Below are positions 38,179 through 47,289 of a stretch of 64,000 bases of DNA, piece after piece. Both the position numbers and the translations under genes were made by a program. This DNA is from Salinibacterium sp. (GTDB lineage: Bacteria; Actinomycetota; Actinomycetes; Actinomycetales; Microbacteriaceae), in assembly GCA_015234465.1 (NCBI GenBank), contig JADGNA010000008.1, positions 1 through 64,000 on the forward strand, written 5' to 3'. The notes under the pieces were generated by a model. The model was given only the letters and a program-made list of their open reading frames with translations, ran no database searches and was not told where the DNA came from. Each line of letters starts with the position of its first letter. Position 1 is the first letter of the stretch.

Positions 38179-38760
38179 ATGAAGCTTCGTGTCGCCCTCG
38201 CCGGGGTCTCGCTGCTGGCATTCGCTCTCGTGGGCTGCGCCGACGCGGGGAGCGAACCAGAGCCCGTCGACACCACGAAGTCCCCGAGTGCGGCACCGCA
38301 GCCGTCCGCGTCCCCCACGCCACCGACCGAGCCGGCTGGCCCTGAGCCCCTCTCGTGCAACACGATCATCACGCAGCAGACCCTCGACGGCTTCGAGGCT
38401 GCGGGATACGTGCACGAGGTGGACTTCGAGTCGCAGTTGCGCTCGGAGAGTCGCATCGAGGCGCTCTTCTTCGACTATGGCGGGCTCGCGTGTTTCTGGT
38501 ACCTGCCGAACAGTGACGGCTGGTTCACGGCCGCGTACTCCGAGATCACCGAGACCCAGGCGACCGAGGCCCAGGCGCTCCTGGAGGCGGAGGGCTATGT
38601 GCGCGCGGAGTCCGGCACCGACGTGACCTACTCGGTCGACCCGGAGGCGAACCTCCTCGGCCACCAGGACACGTACCTCTTCGAGCCGGGCGCCTGGTAC
38701 CACTCGAACCACGCGGAGGGCGTCTCGGAGATCCGCACGGTCGTCGGCACTCGCCGTTAG
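38179..38760 (+). CDS. Putative lipoprotein with Pro/Ser linker
   Basis: The product has 193 residues with signal peptide and lipobox LVGC (Cys about 20). A linker rich in Ser, Pro and Thr (about 25-58) leads to a domain with two cysteines, SCNTIIT and GGLACFWYLPN, and a Tyr/Trp-rich C-terminus. GGAGGATC precedes the ATG, an unusually good Shine-Dalgarno for this window. The spacing of cysteines and the linker resemble the lipoprotein at 20359-20997. No function can be assigned. Confidence 0.8.
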   Translation: MKLRVALAGVSLLAFALVGCADAGSEPEPVDTTKSPSAAPQPSASPTPPTEPAGPEPLSCNTIITQQTLDGFEAAGYVHEVDFESQLRSESRIEALFFDYGGLACFWYLPNSDGWFTAAYSEITETQATEAQALLEAEGYVRAESGTDVTYSVDPEANLLGHQDTYLFEPGAWYHSNHAEGVSEIRTVVGTRR

Positions 38761-38776
38761 CGGAGGGCGCCCGCGG

Positions 38777-40192
38777 TCACCACTGCGCGGGGTGGCGCTT
38801 CTGCCACTGCACGCGACGCTCCAGCTGTGCTCCGATCGCGAGGAGGGTGCCCTCGCCACCGGGCCGGCCGATGAGCTGGATGCCCATGGGGAGCCCGTCG
38901 TCCGTCTCGTGCACTGGAAGCGTGATCGCCGGCAGGCCACACACGTTCACGAATGAGGTGAAGGGCGTGTACTGCACCTGCTGCTCGAAGTTGCGCTCGC
39001 CGTCCTCGCTGTCGTACCAGCCGATCGGCCGTGGCGTCATGGCGAGGCTGGGGGTCACGACAGCATCGACGTGGGCGAACTGCGCGATGACGGACCGCTC
39101 GAACGCCGTGAGCCACGCGAGCGCCTCTGCGAGCTGACGCGCGCTAATCTCCCGTCCACGGTGCACGAGCCACTGGGTGAGCGGTTCGAGCAGCGTCATC
39201 GCCTCACCCTCGGCCGGGATCGAGGCGGCGCCGACCTGCCAGATGGTGCGGAAGTGCGGCGCGTAGTCGGGCGAGGGCTCAAGCGCGATGTCCTGCAGGC
39301 CGTGCCCGATCGCGGCGAGCTCTGCGACACCACGATCGAGGGCGGCCTGCGCCTCAGGCGAGACGCGGATGTCGTAGGCATCGTCCCAGGGGCTCGTCGT
39401 CATGACGCCAAGCTGGAAGCGCCCCTCTCCGCGAACGGCGCTCCCGAGCAGCGCGCCCTCCCGCGAACGCGGCGCTCGCAGCGTGTAGGGGAAGTCGCCC
39501 TCGCCGATCATCGCGTCAAGCAGCATCGCGGCATCCGCGACCGTGCGCGCGATGGGGCCGGCGACGCCGAGGCCTGCGAGCGAGCCGATGCCCGACCCCG
39601 CCGGCACGAGCCCGCGTGAGGGCTTGAGCCCCACGAGCCCCGTCGCTGCCGCAGGGATCCGCACCGAGCCACCACCGTCGGAGCCTGGTGCGAACGGAAG
39701 CAATCCCGCCGCGACCGCGACGGCCGCTCCCCCGCTGGAGCCGCCTGCGCCGAGTTCGGTGTTCCACGGTGTGCGGGCCGGCGGCGCGACGAGGGATTCC
39801 GTGTAGGACGGGAGCCCGAACTCGGGGGTGTTCGTCTTGCCGAGGCTGATCGCTCCCGCGGCGTCGAGCACCCGGGGCAGCTCGTCGCTCTCGTCGGGCA
39901 CGAAGTCGGCCATGAGCCGGGAACCGAACTTGGTGGGGACGCCGGCCCTGCGGTTGAGGTCCTTGTCCGCGAAGGGGAGCCCCCAGAGAGGGGCGCTCCG
40001 CGGATGCTCCTGCTCAAGCGAAGCTGCTCGCTCCCGTGCCGCCTCTGGCGTGACGGTGACGAATGCCCCGAGTTGCCCGTCGAGGCGCTCGATGCGGTCG
40101 AGGTAGTGGGAGACGAGTTCGAGGGCCGTGATCTCGCCCCGGCGAAGCCAGTCCCACTGCTCCTGCGCGGTGAGGTGGTGGAGTTCGAACAT
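38777..40192 (-). CDS. Amidase (amidase signature family)
   Basis: The product has 471 residues. The Ser-Ser-Lys catalytic set is visible: the lysine in GLPFADKDLNRRAG (Lys about 78) and the serines in the glycine-serine loop GAGGSSGGAAVAVAAG near 150-165. The family hydrolyses amides, from aryl-acyl amides to nylon oligomers or Glu-tRNA amide; no GatB or GatC gene is adjacent, so GatA is unlikely. TAGGCT lies 6 bases before the ATG with no Shine-Dalgarno. It is divergent from the GntR operon. Confidence 0.9.
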   Translation of the reverse strand: MFELHHLTAQEQWDWLRRGEITALELVSHYLDRIERLDGQLGAFVTVTPEAARERAASLEQEHPRSAPLWGLPFADKDLNRRAGVPTKFGSRLMADFVPDESDELPRVLDAAGAISLGKTNTPEFGLPSYTESLVAPPARTPWNTELGAGGSSGGAAVAVAAGLLPFAPGSDGGGSVRIPAAATGLVGLKPSRGLVPAGSGIGSLAGLGVAGPIARTVADAAMLLDAMIGEGDFPYTLRAPRSREGALLGSAVRGEGRFQLGVMTTSPWDDAYDIRVSPEAQAALDRGVAELAAIGHGLQDIALEPSPDYAPHFRTIWQVGAASIPAEGEAMTLLEPLTQWLVHRGREISARQLAEALAWLTAFERSVIAQFAHVDAVVTPSLAMTPRPIGWYDSEDGERNFEQQVQYTPFTSFVNVCGLPAITLPVHETDDGLPMGIQLIGRPGGEGTLLAIGAQLERRVQWQKRHPAQW

Positions 40193-40198
40193 AGGTGA

Positions 40199-40204
40199 AG
40201 CCTA
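40199..40204 (-). promoter_or_regulatory. Candidate -10 box of the amidase gene (leaderless)
   Basis: TAGGCT on the minus strand, 6 bases before the ATG at 40192. Confidence 0.4.
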
Positions 40205-40208
40205 GGGC

Positions 40209-40250
40209 TTGACAACAGGCATGGTTAAGTGGTTCATTAGTTGAGTAACC
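40209..40250 (+). promoter_or_regulatory. Promoter and candidate operator of the GntR/ABC operon
   Basis: A consensus -35 TTGACA (40209-40214) is followed after 18 bases by TTCATT (40233-40238). An imperfect inverted repeat bounded by GGTT and AACC (40231-40250) covers the -10 region, the usual place for a YtrA-type repressor. TGGTT and AACCA copies flank it. Confidence 0.55.
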
Positions 40251-40271
40251 AACCAGCGAAGCGGAGAAGCC

Positions 40272-40640
40272 ATGGAAGAAGGACGACCGATCTTCGTGCA
40301 ACTTGCGGAACAGATCGAGAACGACATCCTGAGCGGCGCACTGCCCGAAGAGACCCAGGTGCCTTCCACCAACGAGTTCGCCGCGTTCCACCGGATCAAT
40401 CCCGCCACCGCCGGCAAAGGGGTAAACCTGCTCGTCGACGCCGGCATCCTCTACAAGAAGCGAGGCATCGGAATGTTCGTCGCCACCGGATCCCGCGACC
40501 GCATCGTGCGCCAGCGCCGAGAGCGCTTCGAGATCGACTACGTGCAGCCGCTTCTTGTCGAAGCAACCAAGCTCGGCCTCACGCACGACGAAGTCGCCGC
40601 ACTCATCAGGACAACCACCATGGAAGGAAGCACGTCATGA
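40272..40640 (+). CDS. GntR family regulator, YtrA subfamily
   Basis: The product has 122 residues: a winged helix (FVQLAEQIENDILSGALPEETQVPSTNEFA, then INPATAGKGVNLLVDAGILYKKRGIGMFV) and only a short C-terminal helical part, without a ligand-binding domain. This short form is the YtrA type, which usually represses the ABC transporter operon it heads and is relieved by cell-envelope-active compounds. GGAGAAGCC precedes the ATG. It overlaps the ABC ATPase gene by 4 bases. Confidence 0.92.
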   Translation: MEEGRPIFVQLAEQIENDILSGALPEETQVPSTNEFAAFHRINPATAGKGVNLLVDAGILYKKRGIGMFVATGSRDRIVRQRRERFEIDYVQPLLVEATKLGLTHDEVAALIRTTTMEGSTS

Positions 40641-41527
40641 GCCCCGTCGTACAGGTCTCGGGCCTGAGCAAGCACTTCGGCAGCGTCCGCGCTGTCGAAG
40701 ATGCGAGCTTCAGCCTCGAGCAGAACAAGATCACCGGCCTGCTCGGCCGCAACGGTGCAGGCAAGAGCACCCTCATGAACCTGCTCACAGGGCAGGAGTT
40801 CGCCACCCGCGGCGACATCAAGGTCTTCGGCGCCTCACCCGTCGAGAACGCGAGCGTGCTGCGGAACATCTGCTTCATCAAGGAGAGCCAGCGCTACCCG
40901 GAGGACTTCTACGTCAAGCACGTCTTCAAGAGCGCGCCCTGGTTCTTCGAGAACTGGGACGCCGAGTTCGCAGAGCAGCTGATCGACGAGTTTCGCCTGC
41001 CCACCGCGCGGCGCATCAAGAAGCTCTCGCGAGGGCAGCTCTCGGCCGTCGGCATCATCGTCGGACTCGCCTCGCGGGCTCCCCTGACCTTCTTCGATGA
41101 GCCGTACCTCGGCCTCGACGCCGTCGCCCGGCAGCTCTTCTACGACCGCCTCCTCGAGGACTACTCCGAGCATCCGCGCACCGTCGTGCTGTCGACGCAC
41201 CTCATCGACGAGGTCAGCATGCTGCTGGAGCACGTGCTCCTCATCGACGACGGCCGCATCGTCATCGACGAAGACGCCGAAACCCTCCGCAACACGGCAA
41301 CGACCGTGGTGGGCACGCGCAGCGCCGTCGAGGCATTCGTCGCGGGTCGCGAGATCCTGCACCGCGACGGCATCGGCGGCCTCGCATCCGTCACGATCGG
41401 CGGCCTCGACGACAGCGAGCGCGCCGCCGCAAGCGCCGCAGGGCTTGAACTCACGCCCGTTTCCCTGCAGCAGCTCATCATCCGAAAGACGGGCACCACG
41501 ACACGAGAGTTCGAGCAGAGCGCATGA
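40637..41527 (+). CDS. ABC transporter ATP-binding protein
   Basis: The product has 296 residues. Walker A is LLGRNGAGKSTLMNLL, the signature is LSRGQLSAV (Arg in place of the usual Gly), Walker B is PLTFFDEPYLGLD, and the switch histidine is in VVLSTHLIDEV. The C-terminal 80 residues are an accessory domain as in YtrB/BcrA types. It is coupled by 4-base overlaps to the regulator before it and the membrane protein after it, so it is an exporter or sensor of envelope stress (inference). Confidence 0.93.
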   Translation: MSPVVQVSGLSKHFGSVRAVEDASFSLEQNKITGLLGRNGAGKSTLMNLLTGQEFATRGDIKVFGASPVENASVLRNICFIKESQRYPEDFYVKHVFKSAPWFFENWDAEFAEQLIDEFRLPTARRIKKLSRGQLSAVGIIVGLASRAPLTFFDEPYLGLDAVARQLFYDRLLEDYSEHPRTVVLSTHLIDEVSMLLEHVLLIDDGRIVIDEDAETLRNTATTVVGTRSAVEAFVAGREILHRDGIGGLASVTIGGLDDSERAAASAAGLELTPVSLQQLIIRKTGTTTREFEQSA

Positions 41528-42297
41528 CCACGACAATCCAACTCCCCACGCGCAGCAGCGGTGGCGACGAACTGCAGCGCATCGTCAACGTCGCCAAGCT
41601 GCACATCACCGCCCGGTTCGCCCTGCTGGTGCTTCCGTGGCTGATCCTGGCGATCATCTTCGTCGCCAACCTCGCGATCTGGATGCTCATCCGCACCGCC
41701 GCCGGCGACGAGGCGATGTCCGAGGCGGGCGAGGGCATGCAGTTCTCAGGCGCCTCGAGCTTCATCTTCGTCTACATGATGGTCGTGGCGGTGCAGGCAG
41801 TGAACGCGACCTTCCCGTTCGCCCTCGGCTTCGGCGTGACGCGGCGTGACTTCTACCTCGGGTCCAGTCTCGTGTTCGTCGGCCTGAGCGCGTACTTCGC
41901 GGCCGGGCTCACGTTCCTGAACTGGGTCGAGAGGTCGACCAACGGCTGGGGCCTCGGCGGGCGGATGTTCGACGTCGTGTACTTCTCTACCGAGAATCTG
42001 CTCACGCAGTTCCTGCAGTTCTTCCTCGTGTTCCTGTTCTTCTTCTTCGTCGGCGCCGCGACCGGTTCGGTGTACGTGCGCTGGAAGAGCTTCGGGATGA
42101 TCGTGTTCTTCGCCGCACTCGGCTTCGCCCTCATCGGTGCCGCCGCCGTCATCACGCTCACCGAAAGCTGGGGCGCGGTCGGCGAATGGTTCGTGTCGAA
42201 CGGCCCGCTCGGGGTGGCGCTCTGGCTGCTCGTGCCGACCGTGCTCTCGGCGCTGGCCGGCTTCCAGCTCCTGCGGAGGGCCACGCCAAGGAACTGA
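41524..42297 (+). CDS. ABC transporter membrane subunit
   Basis: The product has 257 residues with six hydrophobic segments (around 31-60, 75-105, 112-130, 155-182, 190-215 and 225-250). It lacks sequence motifs, as usual for ABC-2-like exporter subunits of YtrA operons. It overlaps the ATPase gene by 4 bases and ends the operon, 4 bases from a convergent gene. Confidence 0.85.
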   Translation: MTTTIQLPTRSSGGDELQRIVNVAKLHITARFALLVLPWLILAIIFVANLAIWMLIRTAAGDEAMSEAGEGMQFSGASSFIFVYMMVVAVQAVNATFPFALGFGVTRRDFYLGSSLVFVGLSAYFAAGLTFLNWVERSTNGWGLGGRMFDVVYFSTENLLTQFLQFFLVFLFFFFVGAATGSVYVRWKSFGMIVFFAALGFALIGAAAVITLTESWGAVGEWFVSNGPLGVALWLLVPTVLSALAGFQLLRRATPRN

Positions 42298-42301
42298 ACC
42301 G

Positions 42302-42670
42302 CTAGCTCTCCAGTTCGAGACGAAGCTGCCGCAGCATCCGATCGAACTCCCCCGGCGCCCGCTCGACGACGGCTCTCCCAGAGAACCGTCCGAGCGGGCG
42401 CTGGCGTTTTGAGACATCGAGGATGACGTGCGTGACCTGGGAACCGTGGTCGTCAGCGACGACGCGGTACTCGCCGCGATACCAGCGACCGCCCTCACTC
42501 ACGACGAGATGCGCGCGCGGATCAGCCAAGAAGCGGCTGCGTCGCTGCTCGCCCGGATCGCAGCGCGCGGCGATGGCCTCATAGACCTCGTGCGGGCGCG
42601 CGCGAAGATGACCGTGCAGCGTGAGGAGCACACGGTGCGGCTCAGGCCGCCGGCGGGAAGCCTCGGTCAT
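42302..42670 (-). CDS. Small SRPBCC-like protein
   Basis: The product has 122 residues. The pattern of an early strand and helix (VLLTLHGHLRARPHEVYEAI), middle strands (AHLVVSEGGRWYRGEYRVV, THVILDVS) and a long final helix (APGEFDRMLRQLRLELE) resembles the SRPBCC or polyketide cyclase fold, but no family signature is certain. It follows the acetyltransferase gene by 13 bases. A competing open frame on the other strand is less likely because this one has operon spacing and GC-rich third positions. Confidence 0.55.
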   Translation of the reverse strand: MTEASRRRPEPHRVLLTLHGHLRARPHEVYEAIAARCDPGEQRRSRFLADPRAHLVVSEGGRWYRGEYRVVADDHGSQVTHVILDVSKRQRPLGRFSGRAVVERAPGEFDRMLRQLRLELES

Positions 42671-42683
42671 GGAGCGCTGTCGC

Positions 42684-43262
42684 CTACTTGAGCGACTTCT
42701 GCATCAGGATCGTGCCGAGCCAGCGGTCGAACTTGAAGCCGACCCGGCCCATGCGCCCGATCTCCTTGAAGCCGAACTGCTCGTGGAGGCGGATGGAGCC
42801 CTCGGCACCGCGGTCGGCGATGACGGCGACGATCTCCTTGATGCCAGCCGCGCGGGAACGCTCGACCAGCTCGGCCATGAGGGCGCGCCCGAGTCCCTTC
42901 CCGGTCGCGGCCGGGCCGAGGTAGATGGAGTTCTCGACCGTGTAGCGGTAGGCCGCCTTCTCCTTCCACGGGTACACGTAGGCGAAGCCGAGGATCTCGC
43001 CCGTCGGGCTCACGGCGACGAGGAAGGGAAAGCCCAGCTTCTGCATGTGCGCGAACTTCGAGCGCAGCGAGCGCAGCGTCATGGGCGACTCGTCGAAGGT
43101 CACGGTCGTGTTGGCGACGTAGTGGTTGTAGATCTCCCGCACGGAGGGCAGGTCTTCCACGGTCCCCTCCCGCACCGTGTAGGAGAAGACCTCCCGCTCG
43201 GGGGCCGGCGGCCGCAGGTGGGCGGGAAGCGTGCGTCGTTCGAGGTATTCCTCTTCAAGCAT
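42684..43262 (-). CDS. GNAT family N-acetyltransferase (phosphinothricin acetyltransferase-like)
   Basis: The product has 192 residues. After a 25-residue extension the GNAT fold begins (YTVREGTVEDLPSVREIYNHYV). VTFDESPMTLRS and YVYPWKEKAAYRYTVENSIYL are typical of the phosphinothricin and methionine sulfoximine acetyltransferase group. The acetyl-CoA loop is GKGLGRALM. The ATG overlaps the stop of the ABC membrane gene (TGATG). Linkage to an ABC exporter suggests detoxification of an amino-acid-like compound (inference). Confidence 0.9.
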   Translation of the reverse strand: MLEEEYLERRTLPAHLRPPAPEREVFSYTVREGTVEDLPSVREIYNHYVANTTVTFDESPMTLRSLRSKFAHMQKLGFPFLVAVSPTGEILGFAYVYPWKEKAAYRYTVENSIYLGPAATGKGLGRALMAELVERSRAAGIKEIVAVIADRGAEGSIRLHEQFGFKEIGRMGRVGFKFDRWLGTILMQKSLK

Positions 43263-44068
43263 CAGGTGACATCCCTACGCCAGGTCGTGACCGCGCCGAT
43301 CGTCGCGGCAATGGCTGCGAATGCGAGGAGCACGAGACCACCCTGCCACCATTCGAGCAGGCCGGCCGACGACGGGCCCGACATGACCGCGAAGACGCTC
43401 GACCCCACAAGGGCATCGCCCGCGGCTCCCGGGAGGAAGCGGCCAATCTCTGCGAAGCCCTCGACAAGCATCCCGACCGTGCGCAGGATCGGCTCGACGA
43501 ACTGTGTGAAGGCGAGGAGGACGACGATCGCGGCGATCTGATTGGGGATCAGCGTGCCGAGTCCCACGCCGATGATCGCCCAGATGCCCATCGCGAGCAC
43601 GGCGCGGCCGAACATGAGCCAGGTCTGCGAGTCGTCGAGCCCCGTCACCATGTCGCCCGCGGCGAGGAGGGGCGCTCCGACGGCGACGGATGCCGCGAGG
43701 GCGACGACGCCATAGAAGATGCCGAAGCAGAACAATGTCACGAGCTTGGCGGCGAGCACGGTTCCGCGGCGCGGCGTCGCAAGGAACGTGGGCGTCAGCG
43801 TCTGGTGCCGCACCTCGCCTGTCACGGAGAGCGTGCCGAGGATGACGGGGAAGACGTAGCCGACCGTGACGGCGACGCTGTAGACCAGCTCGTGGAGTCC
43901 GCTGACGCCGCCCGTCTCGACGGCCCCGGGGAACAGCCCGCCGAAGGCGGCCCCGAGGACCGCCGCGGTGAACGCCACGTAGACGGCGAGGATGACCCCC
44001 AGCAACCACCACATGCGGGTCGTCGTCAGCTTCGTGAACTCTGAGCGCAATGCTCCCGTGAACCTCAC
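43262..44068 (-). CDS. ABC-2 type transporter membrane protein
   Basis: The product has 268 residues with six transmembrane helices. The N-terminus (FTGALRSEFTKLTTTRMWWLLG) is typical of ABC-2 permeases that sit with a BcrA-like ATPase. It overlaps the ATPase gene by 4 bases upstream and the acetyltransferase gene by one base downstream. The substrate is unknown. Confidence 0.9.
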   Translation of the reverse strand: MRFTGALRSEFTKLTTTRMWWLLGVILAVYVAFTAAVLGAAFGGLFPGAVETGGVSGLHELVYSVAVTVGYVFPVILGTLSVTGEVRHQTLTPTFLATPRRGTVLAAKLVTLFCFGIFYGVVALAASVAVGAPLLAAGDMVTGLDDSQTWLMFGRAVLAMGIWAIIGVGLGTLIPNQIAAIVVLLAFTQFVEPILRTVGMLVEGFAEIGRFLPGAAGDALVGSSVFAVMSGPSSAGLLEWWQGGLVLLAFAAIAATIGAVTTWRRDVT

Positions 44069-44973
44069 TTGGAGCCTCCTTCGCCCACGATGTCGAGGAA
44101 TGACTGCTCGAGTCCGCCGTGACGCGGCGCGAGCAGCGAGAGGGGGATGCCCGCCGAGAGCGCGGCAACTCCGACCGCGGCCGAGTCGATGCCCGTGATC
44201 GTGACCCCGGCATCGGTCATCTCAGCGGTGCCTCCCGCCGCCAGGACGGCTGCCGCGAGCGCCGCGCGGTCGGGCGCATCCGCCATGACAGCGCCGCCGG
44301 TCTCGAGCCCCTCGAGCGAGCCCTCGTAGACGAGCCTGCCGCCCGAGATGATGACCACCCGGTCGACGCTCTGCTGCACCTCGCTCAGGAGGTGCGATGA
44401 CACGAGCACCGTGCGCCCCTCCGCTGCGAGGTCGCGCAGGAAGGTGCGGATCCAGCGGATGCCCTCCGGGTCGAGCCCATTGACCGGTTCGTCGAGCACG
44501 AGCACGCTCGGGTCACCGAGCAGCGCGCCCGCGAGGCCGAGCCTCTGCCGCATCCCGAGCGAGTAGCCGCCGACGCGTCGGTCGCCGTAGTCGCCAAGCC
44601 CGACGAGGCCGAGCACCGTATCGACGCGCGAGCGGTCGATGCCACCGGCGGCGGCGAGGACGCGGAGGTGGTTGCGTGCCGTGCGGCCGGGGTGGAAGCT
44701 TGCCGCCTCGAGCGCCGTGCCGACCGTTGCCATGGCCTGCGGCAGGTCGCGGTAGCGCTTTCCGTTGATCGTCGCGGTGCCCGAGCTCGGCTGCACGAGC
44801 CCGAGCAGCATGCGGAGCGTCGTCGTCTTGCCCGCCCCGTTGGGGCCGAGGAAGCCGGTGACAGCCCCGGCTGGCACTGTGAAGCTCAGGTCTGAGACGG
44901 CCGCGACCTGGCCGAACCGCTTGGTGAGTCCGGAGAACTCGATCGTGTGTCCCTCGCGCGCGTCGTTCGCCAC
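44065..44973 (-). CDS. ABC transporter ATP-binding protein (BcrA/CcmA-like)
   Basis: The product has 302 residues from the GTG at 44973. Walker A is FLGPNGAGKTTTLRMLLGL, the signature YSLGMRQRLGLAGAL, Walker B LVLDEPVNGLDPEG, and the switch histidine TVLVSSHLLSEV. The C-terminal part is the accessory domain of bacitracin-exporter-type ATPases. It is the first gene of the ATPase - permease - GNAT - SRPBCC operon; GGGAG lies upstream of the GTG. Confidence 0.93.
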   Translation of the reverse strand: MANDAREGHTIEFSGLTKRFGQVAAVSDLSFTVPAGAVTGFLGPNGAGKTTTLRMLLGLVQPSSGTATINGKRYRDLPQAMATVGTALEAASFHPGRTARNHLRVLAAAGGIDRSRVDTVLGLVGLGDYGDRRVGGYSLGMRQRLGLAGALLGDPSVLVLDEPVNGLDPEGIRWIRTFLRDLAAEGRTVLVSSHLLSEVQQSVDRVVIISGGRLVYEGSLEGLETGGAVMADAPDRAALAAAVLAAGGTAEMTDAGVTITGIDSAAVGVAALSAGIPLSLLAPRHGGLEQSFLDIVGEGGSK

Positions 44974-45023
44974 CAGGCCTCGTCTCCCATCACGCCGCTA
45001 GGGCTTCGCTCGCTCGGTCCGTC

Positions 45024-45701
45024 TCATTCGAGGCGCCAGTCGATCCCCTCGGAACCCTGCTGCTCCAAGAGCATATTCGTCCGGCTGAATGGTCGCGAGC
45101 CAAAAAAGCCGCGCGATGCCGAGAGGGGGCTCGGATGCGCCGAGGTGATCATGGGGACGCCCGCCAGCAGCGGGGCGGCCGCCTCGGCCTGCCTCCCCCA
45201 CAGGATCGCCACGAGTGGGCCGCCACGCTGCGCGAGCGCCCGAAGCGCGGCATCCGTGACCCGCTCCCACCCCCAGCCCTTGTGCGAGCCGGACTCGCCC
45301 GGCCGCACCGTGAGCACGCGGTTGAGCAGCAGCACGCCACGATCGGCCCACGCCGAGAGGTCGCCGTGGGAAGCGGGCGGGATGCCGAGGTCATCCTCCA
45401 ACTCGCGGTAGATGTTGACGAGGCTGCGCGGCAGCGGCCGCACATGGCGCTCGACCGCGAAGGCGAGGCCGATCGAGTGGCCGGGGGTCGGGTAGGGGTC
45501 CTGCCCCACGATCACGACGCGCACGGCCTCGAGCGGCGTGCGGAAGGCGCGCAGCACGTTCTCGCCCGCCGGCAGGTAGTGGCGCCCCTCCGCGACCTCC
45601 TGTCGCAGTCGCTCCCCCAGCATGGCGATATCGGATGCCACGGGCTCGAGCGTCTGCGCCCAGCCCTCGTCGACCAGCTCGTGCAGCGGCTGCGGGGTCA
45701 T
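45024..45701 (-). CDS. ung: Uracil-DNA glycosylase (family 1)
   Basis: Removes uracil from DNA at the start of base excision repair. The product has 225 residues from the ATG at 45701. The water-activating motif [16 protein letters not shown] and the DNA-intercalation motif [18 protein letters not shown] are complete. A longer open frame exists but [14 protein letters not shown] is the natural start. It is divergent from the MFS gene with 80 bases between starts. Confidence 0.96.
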   Translation of the reverse strand: MTPQPLHELVDEGWAQTLEPVASDIAMLGERLRQEVAEGRHYLPAGENVLRAFRTPLEAVRVVIVGQDPYPTPGHSIGLAFAVERHVRPLPRSLVNIYRELEDDLGIPPASHGDLSAWADRGVLLLNRVLTVRPGESGSHKGWGWERVTDAALRALAQRGGPLVAILWGRQAEAAAPLLAGVPMITSAHPSPLSASRGFFGSRPFSRTNMLLEQQGSEGIDWRLE

Positions 45702-45769
45702 ACGGCGACGTTCTCGGTCATGTGGCCCATCACTCGAAGAGGGGAATACGGCACAGCCATTCTGACCGC

Positions 45770-45775
45770 TACGCT
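45770..45775 (+). promoter_or_regulatory. Candidate -10 box of the MFS gene (leaderless)
   Basis: TACGCT, 6 bases (all C) before the ATG at 45782. No Shine-Dalgarno. Confidence 0.35.
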
Positions 45776-45781
45776 CCCCCC

Positions 45782-47287
45782 ATGCGCACACTCATGGCCG
45801 GACGGTCGGGGGCCATCACCGCGGGCCTCATCGGCTATCTCTTCTTCGTCGAGTTCGTCAGCGGCATCCTGCAGGGCTTCTACGTGCCCCTCATCCCCGA
45901 CCTCGTCGACTACCTCGGCATCATCGACGCCGACTTCAACGTCTTCGAGGGCGCCCAGTTGCTGCTCTCGGCCCTTGTTGTGCCCGTGCTCGCGAAGCTC
46001 GGCGACATGTACGGCCACAAGCGCATCCTGCTCATCTCGACCGTGCTGACGGCGGGCGCGACCTGGTGGCTCGCCTTCGCGGGCGACTTCACGAGCTTCC
46101 TCATCGCGTGGACCCTGCAGGGCTTCTACGTCGTGTGGCTGCCGCTCGAGGTCGCCCTCATCTTCGACAAGGGGCGCCGCACAGGCCACGCCGCCTCGGC
46201 GACACGCAAGGCGGCCGCCCTGCTCATCGTCGGCCTCGAGGCCGGCGCGATCGCGGGGGCGCTCGGTGGCAGCGCCGTCTTCGGCGCCTTCGGCGGCGAG
46301 GAGGAACTCTTCACCTCGATAGTGCCGACCCTCATGGTGCCCGCGATCGCCGTGACGCTCGTGTTCTTCGTGATCCTCTTCGGCGTTCCCGAGTCGGAGC
46401 CCCTGCCCGGGCGGAGCCTCGACTGGGCCGGCTTCTCGATGCTCACGATCGGCCTCCTGCTGATCACCTCTGGGCTCACCTTCCTCAAGTTCAACGGGCC
46501 GGAAACCTGGTGGGTGTGGGCCGTCATCGCGCTCGGGGTGCTCACCTTCGTGCCCTTCACGCGCTTCGAGCTCAAGCAGCCCGACCCCGCGATCGACCTC
46601 CGGGTGCTGGCGCAGCCCAACATGTGGCCCGTGCAGCTGACGGCCTTCCTCATCGGCATCTCGATCCTCGGCGCGCAGGCACCCCTCTCGACCTTCGCGG
46701 GCACCGACCCCGGCGAGGTGGGATTCGGCCTCGGCCTCGCCTCGGGCAGCATCTCGATCCTCATCGGGGTCTACCTGCTGTCGATGATCGTGGGTGCGCT
46801 CCTGTTCCCCGTCGCCTCGCGCCTCACCTCCCCGCGCACGGCGCTCATCGGGGCGGCCATGCTGGTGGCGACCGGCTACCTGCTGTTCCTGCCCTTCCAC
46901 TCGGAGGTGTGGCAGGTGTTCACCAACATGGCGATCGCGGGCATCGGCTCCGGCGTGCTCATGGGCGCCATGCCGGCCGCCGCGGCCGCGGCAGCACCCC
47001 GAGGGCAGACGGGTGTGGCATCCGCCCTCACGAACACGACCAAGACGATCGGTGGATCCTTCGCCTCATCGGTGTTCGCGATCGTGCTGACGATCGGTGC
47101 CGTGCAGGTCGCCGGCTCGACCGCGAGCAGCCTCTTCGGCTACATGGTCGTGTGGTCACTCTGCGGGGGCGGCGCGCTCGTCGCCGCGCTGCTGCTCTTC
47201 GCTGTGCCGAAGCTCGCATTCGCTGACGAGCCAGATGCCGACGCGACGGATGCCGAGACAGTCGCGGCGGTCACCGCAGCGCAGTAG
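45782..47287 (+). CDS. MFS transporter, 14-helix drug/H+ antiporter type
   Basis: The product has 501 residues with about 14 transmembrane helices, the size of the DHA2 family. The loop between helices 2 and 3 reads [13 protein letters not shown], the MFS motif A. The C-terminus is a short acidic tail. Substrates of such proteins are mostly drugs or small metabolites; nothing adjacent tells which. It converges with the SDR gene, the two stops being 2 bases apart. Confidence 0.9.
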   Translation: MRTLMAGRSGAITAGLIGYLFFVEFVSGILQGFYVPLIPDLVDYLGIIDADFNVFEGAQLLLSALVVPVLAKLGDMYGHKRILLISTVLTAGATWWLAFAGDFTSFLIAWTLQGFYVVWLPLEVALIFDKGRRTGHAASATRKAAALLIVGLEAGAIAGALGGSAVFGAFGGEEELFTSIVPTLMVPAIAVTLVFFVILFGVPESEPLPGRSLDWAGFSMLTIGLLLITSGLTFLKFNGPETWWVWAVIALGVLTFVPFTRFELKQPDPAIDLRVLAQPNMWPVQLTAFLIGISILGAQAPLSTFAGTDPGEVGFGLGLASGSISILIGVYLLSMIVGALLFPVASRLTSPRTALIGAAMLVATGYLLFLPFHSEVWQVFTNMAIAGIGSGVLMGAMPAAAAAAAPRGQTGVASALTNTTKTIGGSFASSVFAIVLTIGAVQVAGSTASSLFGYMVVWSLCGGGALVAALLLFAVPKLAFADEPDADATDAETVAAVTAAQ

Positions 47288-47289
47288 CG

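Noticed and set aside
42428-42691. 87-residue plus-strand open frame competing with the SRPBCC-like gene.
   Set aside because: The minus-strand gene has operon spacing to the acetyltransferase gene and GC-rich third positions; the plus-strand frame has no start signal.
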